Assembly (NCBI GenBank): GCA_001664505.1 | Contig: CP011806.1 | Location: 4,347,327 to 4,411,326, forward strand | Source: Acidobacteria bacterium Mor1 | GTDB taxonomy: Bacteria; Acidobacteriota; Polarisedimenticolia; Polarisedimenticolales; Polarisedimenticolaceae | Length of the DNA: 64,000 bases | Direction of reading: 5' to 3' | Part shown: positions 26,048 to 35,233 of the stretch, one piece after another | Position numbering within the stretch: position 1 is the stretch's first letter | Layout of the letters: every line of letters begins with the position of its first letter | Program-made: the position numbers and the translations under genes | Notes under the pieces: generated by a model | The model's database searches: none | What the model was told of the DNA's origin: nothing | Seen by the model: only the letters and a program-made list of their open reading frames with translations

Positions 26048-27631
26048 ATGTTCGAGATCAATGGGCGCGGGTTCGCAGGATTCCCGGGGAGCGCGGCGAA
26101 GTTGGCCGCCTGTGCAATCGGCGCCTGGGCGATCTGTGCGCTCCCGGCCTCGCCGGCCTGGGCCCAGTGTGACGAGCAGCCTCCGGCCCTGGTCGATTTC
26201 GACTTCACCCCCACCGCCGTGGACGTGACCGGCGGATCGCAGGTGGTCACGGTCACCGTCGAGGTCAGCGACGATGTAGCGGGCGTCGATCTGGTCGGCG
26301 TGACCTTCGAGTCTCCCGGCATGACCCAGCGCCGCAGTTGCAACAGCGATACGCCCGCCTCCGGGACGCCCAACGCCGGCACCTACACCTGCGATGTGAC
26401 CTTCGACGGCAACCCCGAGCAGGGGGTGTGGCTCGTGAGTTCGATCACCATCAGTGACCGGGTTTCCCGTTCCGGCAGCGTCAACACCGGTGACCTGCTG
26501 CTGCGAGGCCTGCCGACCCAACTCACCGTTACCTCGATCGAGGACGTCGACGCGCCGGTTCTCACCGACCTGACGGTGACCCCTCTCGCCGTGGATGTCA
26601 GTGCCGGCGCGCAGCCGGTGACTTGCGCGGCGACCGTCACCGACAACCTGGCCGGCGTCACAGGTCTCTCCTGCCAGGTGGTATCGCCGACAGAAGCGCA
26701 TCGCACCTCTTGCGTCGAGTTGTTTCCCACCAGCGGCACCCCGCAGAGCGGTGTGTTCGATTGCGATCTGATGATTCCCCGCTACGGCGAGGCGGGTACC
26801 TGGTTGCTGGAGGTCACACTCAGCGATGCCGAGGGGAACCGCATCGAGTACCTATCCACCGACCTTGCCGCCCTGGCCTTCCCCGACAGCATCGTGGTGA
26901 CCTCCTCGCCCGAAGATCTGACGCCTCCGGTGCTGGCGGACTTCGATCTGCAGCCGCCGTCGATCAACGTGGAGAACAACACCATGAGCGTTACCTGCTC
27001 CGGCCGTTTGACCGACAACCTCGCCGGCAGCGTGTCGCTGGGCTGCACCGCGACCAATCTCGATCTGTCGACCTTCCAGTTCGTGACCCGGTCTTGCGCC
27101 GATATCGACATCGACTCCGGAACACCCCTCGACGGTAAGTGGTCCTGTGATCTCGTCATTCCCCAGTACTCACCCGGGGGTACCTGGGACGTGACCGCGG
27201 TGGTGTTCGACGGCCTGGGGAATGCCCAGGCCTACGACGGCGATGCCCTGGACGCCCTGAGCTTCCCCTCCTCGTTCGAGGTGATCTGCGGAACAGGGAG
27301 CGGCGGCGTCAGTCCGCGGGTTACCTGGGCCAGCAAGGAGGTGTTGACCTGGGCGCCGGTGCTCGGCGCGTTGCTCTACGAGCCCTACGGTGGCGATCTG
27401 GCGACTCTGGTGGATCTGGATCTGAACGGGCTGCCCGATGCCGGCTACGGGGCGTGCCGTCTCGGCGACGATCTGGACCCTACCGACACCGAGTTCACCG
27501 ACAGCAGTGACCCGGCGCCCGGCCAGGGGGAGTACATCCTGATCGGCTACCGCACGGTCAGCGCCACCGGCCTGGGCCTGGGAGCCACCAGCGACTCGTT
27601 GCCTCGCGATCCAACGGTGCCCTGTCCCTGA
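26048..27631 (+). CDS. Exported Ig-like triple-repeat protein with the shared C-terminal module
   Basis: 527 residues from ATG 26048 (GGAAGGGGG upstream), with a signal peptide ending PAWA. Three Ig/cadherin-like repeats of about 120-130 residues (roughly 45-160, 161-295, 296-415) share PPVLTDLTVTPLAVDVS, VTCAATVTDNLAGV and a TWLLEVTLSDAEGN-type end; each has a Cys pair. Residues 424-527 are the FN3-like module in a diverged form: EVLTWAPVLGALLYEPYGGDL, PAPGQGEYILIGYRT and final PTVPCP. Probably a rigid surface stalk. No enzyme motif. Confidence 0.88.
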   Translation: MFEINGRGFAGFPGSAAKLAACAIGAWAICALPASPAWAQCDEQPPALVDFDFTPTAVDVTGGSQVVTVTVEVSDDVAGVDLVGVTFESPGMTQRRSCNSDTPASGTPNAGTYTCDVTFDGNPEQGVWLVSSITISDRVSRSGSVNTGDLLLRGLPTQLTVTSIEDVDAPVLTDLTVTPLAVDVSAGAQPVTCAATVTDNLAGVTGLSCQVVSPTEAHRTSCVELFPTSGTPQSGVFDCDLMIPRYGEAGTWLLEVTLSDAEGNRIEYLSTDLAALAFPDSIVVTSSPEDLTPPVLADFDLQPPSINVENNTMSVTCSGRLTDNLAGSVSLGCTATNLDLSTFQFVTRSCADIDIDSGTPLDGKWSCDLVIPQYSPGGTWDVTAVVFDGLGNAQAYDGDALDALSFPSSFEVICGTGSGGVSPRVTWASKEVLTWAPVLGALLYEPYGGDLATLVDLDLNGLPDAGYGACRLGDDLDPTDTEFTDSSDPAPGQGEYILIGYRTVSATGLGLGATSDSLPRDPTVPCP

Positions 27632-27697
27632 CCTCTGCGAGCGGCTGCTCCGGTTAGACTGTCCCCTGTTCGAGGGGCAGTGTTCAGGAGAGCCGCC

Positions 27698-28264
27698 ATG
27701 CGAATCTGTCTCGTTCTCGCCTTCGCCGCGATCGCGGCCATGCCGATCTCTGCCGAGACCGAGGCGCCGGCGGTGAACGACGTGACCGTTCGGCCGCCGG
27801 ACACCGGCCATGCGCCGACCCCGGCCCATCCCTTCGGCCGCCGCAATCCGGCGGCCCCCGAGCAGCTCGAGCAGTTCGCGTTCATGATCGGCGAGTTCGA
27901 CTGCGTCGACGAGATCCGTCAGCCGGACGGCTCGGTGTTGCGCTTCAGCGCGATCTGGAACGCCCGCTACTTCCTCAACGGCCACGGAATCCAGGATGAA
28001 TACTGGACGCCTCAGTTCTCCACGTCCAACATCCGCATCTTCGACCCGCAGGCCGGGGTCTGGAAGGTGACCTTCTTCCGCATGCCCGGCTACCAGTCCG
28101 GAGTCTGGGAGGGCCGGCAGGAAGACGGCAAGATGGTGATGCGCCAGGGCGGCAAGACCCAGGGCCCCGGCCTGACCTTCCACAACATTCGCGATGACGG
28201 CTTCGACTGGCACTCGGGCGGGGATGACCCGGCCTGGACATCCAGTTGCCGCCGCCGCCGCTAG
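27698..28264 (+). CDS. Exported DUF1579-like protein
   Basis: 188 residues from ATG 27698, which follows AGGAG; signal peptide CLVLAFAAIAAMPISA. The core EQFAFMIGEFDCVDEI, then WNARYFLNGHGIQDEY and FDPQAGVWKVTFFR has the lipocalin-like pattern of DUF1579 proteins, whose role is unknown. The C-terminus is short and ends SSCRRRR. The Rieske gene starts 17 bases later, so co-transcription is likely. Confidence 0.75.
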   Translation: MRICLVLAFAAIAAMPISAETEAPAVNDVTVRPPDTGHAPTPAHPFGRRNPAAPEQLEQFAFMIGEFDCVDEIRQPDGSVLRFSAIWNARYFLNGHGIQDEYWTPQFSTSNIRIFDPQAGVWKVTFFRMPGYQSGVWEGRQEDGKMVMRQGGKTQGPGLTFHNIRDDGFDWHSGGDDPAWTSSCRRRR

Positions 28265-28281
28265 GCCAGGGGATTCCGGCG

Positions 28282-29424
28282 ATGGACCGAACCGAAGAAC
28301 TTGCGCTGATCGACCGTTGCCTGAAGCACCTGGCGGCGAAGTCCGCGCAGCAGTCGGAGGCGGTGATCGATTCGCCGGTTTCGCGCTACACCGACCCGGC
28401 GCGGTTCCGGCAGGAGCAAGCGCGGATCTTTCGTCCCATGCCGCAGATCGTAGCTCACACCTCGCAGTTCTCCGAGCCCGGCAGCTTCGTGACGACGGAG
28501 ATCGCCGGAGTTCCGGTGCTGATGATCCGGGGGAAGGATGGGGAGGTCCGCGCGTTCAAGAACGTTTGCCGCCACCGCGGAACGCTGTTGGAGTCCGAGG
28601 TCTCCGGTTGTCGCTCGCGCTTCCAGTGCCCGTACCACGCATGGACGTACATGTTGGACGGCTCGCTGGCAGGAGTGCCCCACGCGCCCAGGGGCTTCCC
28701 GGAACTCGATCGCACCGACAACGGGTTGGTGCCGCTGACCACCTATGTGGAGTTCGGTTTCGTCTGGGTGCAGCTGGAAGGGCCGCAGCTGGGTTCTTTG
28801 AGGGCATTCCTCGGAGACTTCGCCTCGGATCTGGAAGGCTTCGACGCCGCTAGTGCTCACCTGTACGGCGAGGCGACCCATACCTGGGAGGCGAACTGGA
28901 AACTGCTCGCCGAAGGGGGCCTCGAGGCCTACCACTTCCAGGTTGCCCACGAGCAGACGATCTCCAAGTACTTCCCCAACAACGTACTGATTTGGGATCG
29001 CAGCAACGATCACATGCGGATGACCTTCCCCAAGCTGACCATCGCGGGCCTCGAAGGCAGGCCCGCCGAGGAGCGGCGTCTGGTGGACCACGCCAACGTC
29101 GTCTACAACTTCACCCCCAATACCGCCTTCATCCACGAGAAGGACCACATCGTCTGGTTGCGCACGAGGCCGATCGCCGTCGACCGCAGCGAGACGACGT
29201 TGCGCTTCCTGGTACCCAGCCACCCGGATACCTGGGATGAGCAGCAGCAGAAGTACTGGCGTATCAACTTTGATCTGACCGACCGCACTTTGGTTGAGGA
29301 CTTTACCCTCAACCAGAGCAGCCAGCGGGCGATCGCATCGGGCGCCAACGAGGTCTTCCGTTTCGGCCGCTTCGAGGCCGCGCTGGCGGAGTTCAACTCC
29401 ATGATCGAGTCGAAGCTGGGCTGA
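28282..29424 (+). CDS. Rieske non-heme iron oxygenase, alpha subunit
   Basis: 380 residues. The 2Fe-2S site is C96-x-H98 (CRHRG) and C116-x2-H119 (CPYHAW). The mononuclear iron site has H218 and H223 in LEAYHFQVAH and a late Asp in VEDF. The residue that bridges electrons from the Rieske centre to iron is Glu215, where most dioxygenases have Asp; glutamate here is known in carnitine monooxygenase CntA. Oxidation or demethylation of a quaternary amine is therefore possible, but aromatic substrates are not excluded. No reductase or ferredoxin gene is in the window, so electrons must come from elsewhere. The start at 28282 is preferred over a poor upstream extension overlapping the previous gene. 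Confidence 0.93.
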   Translation: MDRTEELALIDRCLKHLAAKSAQQSEAVIDSPVSRYTDPARFRQEQARIFRPMPQIVAHTSQFSEPGSFVTTEIAGVPVLMIRGKDGEVRAFKNVCRHRGTLLESEVSGCRSRFQCPYHAWTYMLDGSLAGVPHAPRGFPELDRTDNGLVPLTTYVEFGFVWVQLEGPQLGSLRAFLGDFASDLEGFDAASAHLYGEATHTWEANWKLLAEGGLEAYHFQVAHEQTISKYFPNNVLIWDRSNDHMRMTFPKLTIAGLEGRPAEERRLVDHANVVYNFTPNTAFIHEKDHIVWLRTRPIAVDRSETTLRFLVPSHPDTWDEQQQKYWRINFDLTDRTLVEDFTLNQSSQRAIASGANEVFRFGRFEAALAEFNSMIESKLG

Positions 29425-29429
29425 CCGGC

Positions 29430-29447
29430 ACAGTTGATCGCAACTGT
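29430..29447 (+). terminator. Hairpin after the Rieske gene
   Basis: ACAGTTG, loop ATCG, CAACTGT, five bases after the stop codon. A 7-bp perfect stem, but no U-run follows. Confidence 0.35.
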
Positions 29448-29512
29448 CGAAGCGCACCTCTCGGCGGCCATGCTTCGTTGCTATCGTCGATCGCCCGGAG
29501 GTCAATGAGCGC

Positions 29513-30424
29513 GTGGGCCCCTCTACGGACAGTGATTCGTCGAACAGCGTTGCCGTCAGCGGAGTCGCGGCGGTAGCCATCCTGATCTGGGGCGGTACTG
29601 CGGTCGCCAACAAGTTCGCCGTCGCCGAGATGGATGCGTTGACCGCGGGGGTGCTACGCTCGACCCTGGCCGGCCTCATCGCCGCGGCGATCGCGCTCGC
29701 GGCCCGGCTTCCACGGCCCCGTTCCGCCGGCCAGACAGGCCTGCTGCTGTTTTCGGGGCTCGCCAGCTTTGCCGCATGGCCGATGCTGATGAGCCTGGGG
29801 CTGGGTCGAACCACGGCCAATCATGCCGGCCTGATCATGGCGACCCTGCCGGTGCTCACCGGTTTGATCGGTGCCCTGGTCGAGGGGCGCCGTCTGCGGT
29901 TCCGCTGGTGGCTCGGGTGCGCGGTCGCCCTCGGCGGGACGGCGGCGCTGATCTTGTGGCGAACGCCGCCCGGCGCCGGCGGGCAGGGGCCCAGCCTCGC
30001 CGGTGATCTGATCGTGCTCGGCGGGACCCTGATCTGCGCCTGCGGGTACGTTGCCGGTGGGAATCTGTCCGCCTCGATCGGTGCCTGGTCGACCACCTTC
30101 TGGGGCCTGACCGCGGCGCTGACGGTGCTGTTGCCGGCACTGGCGGTCCTGGCGCCTCAGGTCGTCTGGAGCGAGGTCGGCCCCGTCGGCTGGAGCTCCA
30201 TCCTCTACATGACCCTGCTTTCCTCCCTGGTTGGTTATGCCGCCTGGTTCTGGGCCTTGGGGAGGGGAGGCGTCGCCCGGATCGCGGCCTGGCAGTTCCT
30301 GCAGCCGGTGCTCACCGTCCTGTTCGCTGCCTGGCTTCTCGACGAGGGGATCACCCTTCCTCTGGTGCTGGCGGCCCTGGCCATTCTTCTCGGAACCGCG
30401 ATGGCCCGGCGCTGGAGCCGCTAG
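29513..30424 (+). CDS. EamA/DMT-superfamily transporter
   Basis: 303 residues with about ten membrane segments in two homologous EamA halves. Typical phrases are ILIWGGTAVANKFAV in the first helix and LLSSLVGYAAWFWALGRGGVARIAAWQFLQPVL in segments of the second half. Such carriers export amino acids or other small metabolites. GTG at 29513 is used, with GGAGG 11 bases upstream; an ATG at 29506 is out of frame and closes quickly. Neighbours give no hint of the substrate. Confidence 0.92.
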   Translation: MGPSTDSDSSNSVAVSGVAAVAILIWGGTAVANKFAVAEMDALTAGVLRSTLAGLIAAAIALAARLPRPRSAGQTGLLLFSGLASFAAWPMLMSLGLGRTTANHAGLIMATLPVLTGLIGALVEGRRLRFRWWLGCAVALGGTAALILWRTPPGAGGQGPSLAGDLIVLGGTLICACGYVAGGNLSASIGAWSTTFWGLTAALTVLLPALAVLAPQVVWSEVGPVGWSSILYMTLLSSLVGYAAWFWALGRGGVARIAAWQFLQPVLTVLFAAWLLDEGITLPLVLAALAILLGTAMARRWSR

Positions 30425-30556
30425 CCCTCCCTTTTTCCGGCTCCCTACCCGTTACGAACGGATCGCGACCGGTCAGGACCTGAGTGTCGGGCGGAGCACG
30501 CCCTCGCAAAACGCCGGATTCCCCCGTCCGGCGCGGGTTCACCAGGGAGCAGCAAG

Positions 30557-33500
30557 ATGACTCGAACGGCCACAAATCTCTTCACTATTCTCATCGCCCT
30601 GGCCGCAGCCGGCCCGGTCTTCGCCACCGACAAGTGCGGGAGTATCTGCGACGAGACCTGGGGTCTCGCCGGGAGCCCCTACATCGGGACCTGCGATGTC
30701 GTCGTCCAGGCGGGCTGCTCCCTGACCGTCGACGCCGGGGTCGAGGTCCGTTTCCAGGCCGGGTTCGAGCTCCGGGTCGAGGGCACGCTGGATGTGAACG
30801 GGACCGATCCTTCGCCTGCGACCTTCCGTTCCGACGAGGCGACACCCGCGGCGGGAGACTGGGAAGGGATTCGTTTCATGCCCGGCTCGTCCGGCAGCCT
30901 GGATCAGGCCGATCTGCTTCACGCCGATCGGGCGGTAAGCACCGACGGGATGGCCTTGACCGCTGCCGACGTCACGATCAGCGAATCCCGTTACGGCATT
31001 TCCACCGAAGGGGGCAGTCTGGACGCCGACCGCATCCACGCCTCTTCGATCACGACCTACGCTTTCCAGATCGACGGCACCACCGCGACGCTGGATGACA
31101 TCACGGCCTCGGCCGGCAACTCCGCGGTCTATGCCCTCGGAGGTTCCGATGTGACGATGGCCAACGTCACCGCCGAGTCGTCGACCTACGGGCTCTACGC
31201 CTACCGGGACACCAGCGGCCCGACCACGGTGACCGCCAGCGGCTGCACCTTCACGGGCAACAACTACGGGGTCTTCATCCAGGGGAGCACGAGCACCTCC
31301 TTCGCCAATCCGGTCGTGCAGGTCAACGCATCCTCGATTCTCAACAACAGCAACTACGACTTCTACAGCCAGTCCTTCGACAACAGCGACCGAACGATCG
31401 TCGATGCCCGGGGCAACTGGTGGGGCACGACCGACACCGAGTCCATCGCCGCGAACGTGTACGACCGTCGCCGCTCGAGCAGCGCTCCCATGGTCGACTG
31501 GTGCGGGTACCTCGACGGCCCGGGAGGGGCGAGCGCACGCAGCGTCCATTGCCCGGATCTCTCCGTCTGTGACGAGTCCACCGTTTGGAACCTGACCGAC
31601 CAGCCTTATCTGCTGACCTCCGATGTGGTGGTCTGCCCGACGGGTTCCCTTCAACTTGATCCGGGGATCCAGGTGCTGGCCGTTCCCGAATCCACGCGCG
31701 GCCCGGAGATCGAGGCCCAGGGTCAGTTGACCGTCTCAGGCACGTCGGGAATGCCGGTGTCGCTATCGGCCGACGGTGCGACGCCCGCAGCCGGAGACTG
31801 GCAGGGGCTGGATTTCGTCGCCGGCTCGTCGGGTTCCGTCAACCACGCGGCGATTTTTCACGCCGTCGACGGTGTGCGCTCCGACGGGCTGAACCTGGCC
31901 GTCGCCGACGTGACCATCATGGATTCGACCAACGGCGTCTACGCGCTGGGTGGCGTGCTGGACGCCGACCGGATCGATACCAGTGGAATCAGCACCTACA
32001 GCTTCCGTATCGACGGCTCGAGCGCCACCCTTGACCAGGTGAGCACCAGCGGCGGCAACTCCGGTGTGTACGCCGAGGGTGCCGCGTCGGTCACCATCGA
32101 CGACCTCTCGGCGCAGTCGGCGACCTACGGCATCTACGCCTATCGGGATACCGCAGGTCCGACGACGGTGGGCGTTACGAACTCCAGCCTGACCGGCAAC
32201 AACTACGGCATGTTCATTCAGGGTTCGACCAGCGCCTCCTTCGCGGACCCACAGGTGACCGTCAGCGCCTCGTCGCTCTTCGGCAACAGCAACTACGACT
32301 ACTACGCTCAATCCTTCAGCGAAGCGGACACGACGGTGCTTCAAGCCGGAGGCAACTGGTGGGGGAGTGCCGATCCGGGTGTCATTGCCGGCAACATCTA
32401 CGATCGCCGCCGCTCTTCCAACGCGCCGCTGGTCGACTGGTGCGCCTTCCTCGACGCTCCGGGCGGGGCGGTTGCCCGCGACACCTACTGCCCGGATCTC
32501 TCGGTCTGCGATGAGGCTGTGGCCTGGAGTCAGACCGATCGGCCCTATCTGCTGACCTCCGATGTGGTGGTCTGTCCCACCGGGTCGCTGCAGCTCGACC
32601 CGGGGGTGCAGATTCTGGCCGTGCCGCTGGTCAATAACGGGCCTCAGATCACCGTGCTGGGCAATCTCGACGTGTCCGGTGCCTCGGAGAACCGGGTGAC
32701 GCTGCGCTCCGATGCGTCGACGCCCTCGGCGGGAAATTGGCAAGGCCTGACCTTCGCGGCCGGGTCGACCGGTTCGTTGAGTGAGGCGGTGATCTCCGAG
32801 GCGCAGAACGGTGTGCGGGCCACCGGAGTCTCCCTCGGTGTCAGCGACGTGCAGATCACCGATTCGGCCAACGGAATCTACATGACCGACGGCTCGCTGG
32901 ATGCCGATCGTGTCGAGACGAGCGCCGTCACGACCTACAGTTTCCGCCTCGACGGCACCACGGCGACCCTCGATCAGGTGAGCACCTCCGGAGGCAACTC
33001 CGGCGTGTACGCCCAGGGGGCGGCCGCGGTGACCATCGACGACCTGACGGCTCAGTCGGCGACCTACGGCATCTACGCCTACCGGGATACCGCGGGCCCG
33101 ACGACCGTGGGGGTAACCAACTCACTCCTGACCGGCAACAGCTACGGCGTCTTCGTGCAGGGGTCGACCAGCGCGTCGTTCGTCAATCCCCAGGTTACGA
33201 TCACTGCATCGTCGCTGTTCGGCAACGGGACCTACGACTACTACGCCCAGTCGTTCAACGACGCCGACCGCACCGTGCTCGACGCGGCAGGCAACTGGTG
33301 GGGCACCGTCGACACCTCGGCGATCGCCGCCAATGTCTACGATCACCGCCGTTCCGGCAACGCCCCGATGGTCGATTGGTGCGGCTTCCTCGATGGTGAG
33401 GGGGGCACCGCGGCGCGCACCGCGATCTGCCCGGACCTGGCGATTTGCGATGAGGCCACCACCTGGAGCCAGACCGTCGAGCCGTATCTCCTGACCTCCG

Positions 33501-35149
33501 ATGTGGTGGTTTGTCCCACCGGGACGCTCCAGATCGATCCGGGTGTACTGGTGCTGGCGGTGGCGGCGGCCCAGGGGGCGGAGATCGAGGCCCAGGGAAC
33601 GTTGACTGTAGCGGGAACGGAGGCGGCGCCGGTGCTGTTCGACTCCGATGCGACGGTTCCGGCGGCCGGGGACTGGGACGGTCTCTCTTTCGTATCCGGC
33701 TCTGACGGCTCGGTGGCCTGGGCGGAGCTGTCCCACGCGAAGACGGCGATCAGCTCAGACGACATCGACCTGATCCTCGATGATGTCTCCGTGGCCGACT
33801 CCGACGACGGCGTGCACGTCACCGGCGGAAGCCTGGACGCCCAGAACATGGATATGGGCGGCATCGGGACCTACGGATTCGAACTGGACGAAACCGACGC
33901 GACCCTCCAGGACATCACGACCCGCGGAGGCAATACCGGCGTCTATGCGCTGGGCGCGGCCTCGGTGACTCTGCGCCGGGCCGATCTGGGCTCGGCGACC
34001 TACGGGCTCTACGCCTATCGCGATACCGCGGGCCCGACCACGGTCAACGCCACCGAGTCCCGCTTCGTCGGCAACAGCTACGGCGTCTACGTCCAGGGTT
34101 CGACCAGCGCGTCATTCGACAACCCGGTCGTGCGGCTCAACGCCTCCTCGATCTACGACAACAGCACCTACGATTATCTGGCCCAGAGCTTCAATAACGC
34201 CGACACGACCCTGTTGTGGGCGACCGACTGCTGGTGGGGCACCGAGGACGAAGACCAGATCGCCCAGGCGATCTACGACCGCAACGAATCGACCTCGAGC
34301 CCCCAGGTGCGCTTCAAGGCTTTCGGAGACAGCTGCGAGTCGGCGCTGGGTCGGGATCTGGACCGGGACGGTGTCGGGGACTTCGAGGACAACTGCCCCG
34401 ACGATCTCAACGGGAGCCAGCTCGATGCCGACGGCGACGGGATGGGGGATGCATGCGATCCCCAGCCCGCCCTCGCACCCCTTGCCGCCTGCGACGGAAT
34501 CAACGACACCGGCGACGGGTACGTCGATGGCGATGGAGATGGCTGGGGTGATCCCTGCGACTTCCAGCCGACCCGGCCTGACGCCTACCCAGGTGCTCCG
34601 GAGCTCTGCGACGCACGGGACAACGACGGCGACGCGCTGTTTGGTCTGGATGAGGACGCCGATCAGGATGCGGACCTGGCGGTTCTCTGCGGCGACTGCG
34701 ACGACACCGAGCCGCTGCGCTTCCCCTGTGCCTGCGAGCGCTGCGACAACTTGCTCGACGACAACTGCGACAATCTGTCGGACCTGGACGACGCCACCTG
34801 CAGCAACCGCGCCTACTGCGTGCTGCTCGCCGCCGGTCCCGGCGGTCCGACCCTGACCGTGGCCAAGGGTTCGTGCGGCGGAGCAAACCTCGCCGGCCCA
34901 TACGACGTGATTCGCGGCTTCACCGGGAACCTGGCGTTCTCCGGCGGTTCGGTGGATCTGGGAGCGGCGGCGTGTGTCGCCGGGGGGCTGGCGCTGGATC
35001 GGGCTGACGACGTTGCCCTGGACGCCAACCCGCGGTGCAACGAGGGTAGCTCCTTCTGGCTGGCCCGAGACACCGGAGCGGCGGACTTTGGTGCCGCGTC
35101 CAGTGGGGAAGGCCGGGATATCACCGATCCGGATCCGGTCTGTCCGTAG
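30557..35149 (+). CDS. Giant exported beta-helix protein with four tandem modules, calcium motifs and the shared C-terminal module
   Basis: 1530 residues. ATG 30557 follows GGGAG; signal peptide 1-23. Four modules of 309-313 residues follow; each opens with a YLLTSDVVVCPTGSLQL strand set and continues with right-handed parallel beta-helix rungs (TYGIYAYRDTAGPTT, NNYGMFIQGSTSASF, NYDYYAQSF, GGNWWGS). Next come thrombospondin type-3 calcium motifs (DLDRDGVGDFEDNC, DADGDGMGDACD), then a MopE-like Asp/Cys block (YPGAPELCDARDNDGD), and finally the shared module (1420-1530: YDVIRGFTGNL, SSFWLARDTG, final DPVCP). It should be a long calcium-stabilised surface fibre; carbohydrate binding is possible. 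No catalytic residues recognised. Confidence 0.93.
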   Translation: MTRTATNLFTILIALAAAGPVFATDKCGSICDETWGLAGSPYIGTCDVVVQAGCSLTVDAGVEVRFQAGFELRVEGTLDVNGTDPSPATFRSDEATPAAGDWEGIRFMPGSSGSLDQADLLHADRAVSTDGMALTAADVTISESRYGISTEGGSLDADRIHASSITTYAFQIDGTTATLDDITASAGNSAVYALGGSDVTMANVTAESSTYGLYAYRDTSGPTTVTASGCTFTGNNYGVFIQGSTSTSFANPVVQVNASSILNNSNYDFYSQSFDNSDRTIVDARGNWWGTTDTESIAANVYDRRRSSSAPMVDWCGYLDGPGGASARSVHCPDLSVCDESTVWNLTDQPYLLTSDVVVCPTGSLQLDPGIQVLAVPESTRGPEIEAQGQLTVSGTSGMPVSLSADGATPAAGDWQGLDFVAGSSGSVNHAAIFHAVDGVRSDGLNLAVADVTIMDSTNGVYALGGVLDADRIDTSGISTYSFRIDGSSATLDQVSTSGGNSGVYAEGAASVTIDDLSAQSATYGIYAYRDTAGPTTVGVTNSSLTGNNYGMFIQGSTSASFADPQVTVSASSLFGNSNYDYYAQSFSEADTTVLQAGGNWWGSADPGVIAGNIYDRRRSSNAPLVDWCAFLDAPGGAVARDTYCPDLSVCDEAVAWSQTDRPYLLTSDVVVCPTGSLQLDPGVQILAVPLVNNGPQITVLGNLDVSGASENRVTLRSDASTPSAGNWQGLTFAAGSTGSLSEAVISEAQNGVRATGVSLGVSDVQITDSANGIYMTDGSLDADRVETSAVTTYSFRLDGTTATLDQVSTSGGNSGVYAQGAAAVTIDDLTAQSATYGIYAYRDTAGPTTVGVTNSLLTGNSYGVFVQGSTSASFVNPQVTITASSLFGNGTYDYYAQSFNDADRTVLDAAGNWWGTVDTSAIAANVYDHRRSGNAPMVDWCGFLDGEGGTAARTAICPDLAICDEATTWSQTVEPYLLTSDVVVCPTGTLQIDPGVLVLAVAAAQGAEIEAQGTLTVAGTEAAPVLFDSDATVPAAGDWDGLSFVSGSDGSVAWAELSHAKTAISSDDIDLILDDVSVADSDDGVHVTGGSLDAQNMDMGGIGTYGFELDETDATLQDITTRGGNTGVYALGAASVTLRRADLGSATYGLYAYRDTAGPTTVNATESRFVGNSYGVYVQGSTSASFDNPVVRLNASSIYDNSTYDYLAQSFNNADTTLLWATDCWWGTEDEDQIAQAIYDRNESTSSPQVRFKAFGDSCESALGRDLDRDGVGDFEDNCPDDLNGSQLDADGDGMGDACDPQPALAPLAACDGINDTGDGYVDGDGDGWGDPCDFQPTRPDAYPGAPELCDARDNDGDALFGLDEDADQDADLAVLCGDCDDTEPLRFPCACERCDNLLDDNCDNLSDLDDATCSNRAYCVLLAAGPGGPTLTVAKGSCGGANLAGPYDVIRGFTGNLAFSGGSVDLGAAACVAGGLALDRADDVALDANPRCNEGSSFWLARDTGAADFGAASSGEGRDITDPDPVCP
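30626..34330 (+). repeat. Four tandem modules of about 0.93 kb inside the beta-helix gene
   Basis: Modules start at about 30626, 31553, 32492 and 33431. The spacing is 927 bases for the first step and exactly 939 (313 codons) for the next two, measured on the ctgacctccgatgtggtggt block. Modules 2 and 3 are the most alike; 1 and 4 are more diverged. Confidence 0.92.
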
Positions 35150-35233
35150 CGAAACTTCCCGGGAACGTGGTTGCGGGATGGAACTTCTCGACGCCCGATG
35201 GCACTAGAGGCCTAGGGGCGAGGAGAAGCAACC

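Noticed and set aside
25930-26048. c-di-GMP (GEMM) riboswitch upstream of the Ig-like gene
   Set aside because: Only one arm resembles the model; the GCAAA and tetraloop segments are missing.
30495-30556. Riboswitch-like segment with gcaaaacgccgg and an inverted repeat before the beta-helix gene
   Set aside because: The stem GCCGGA/TCCGGC is short and other conserved riboswitch blocks were not found.
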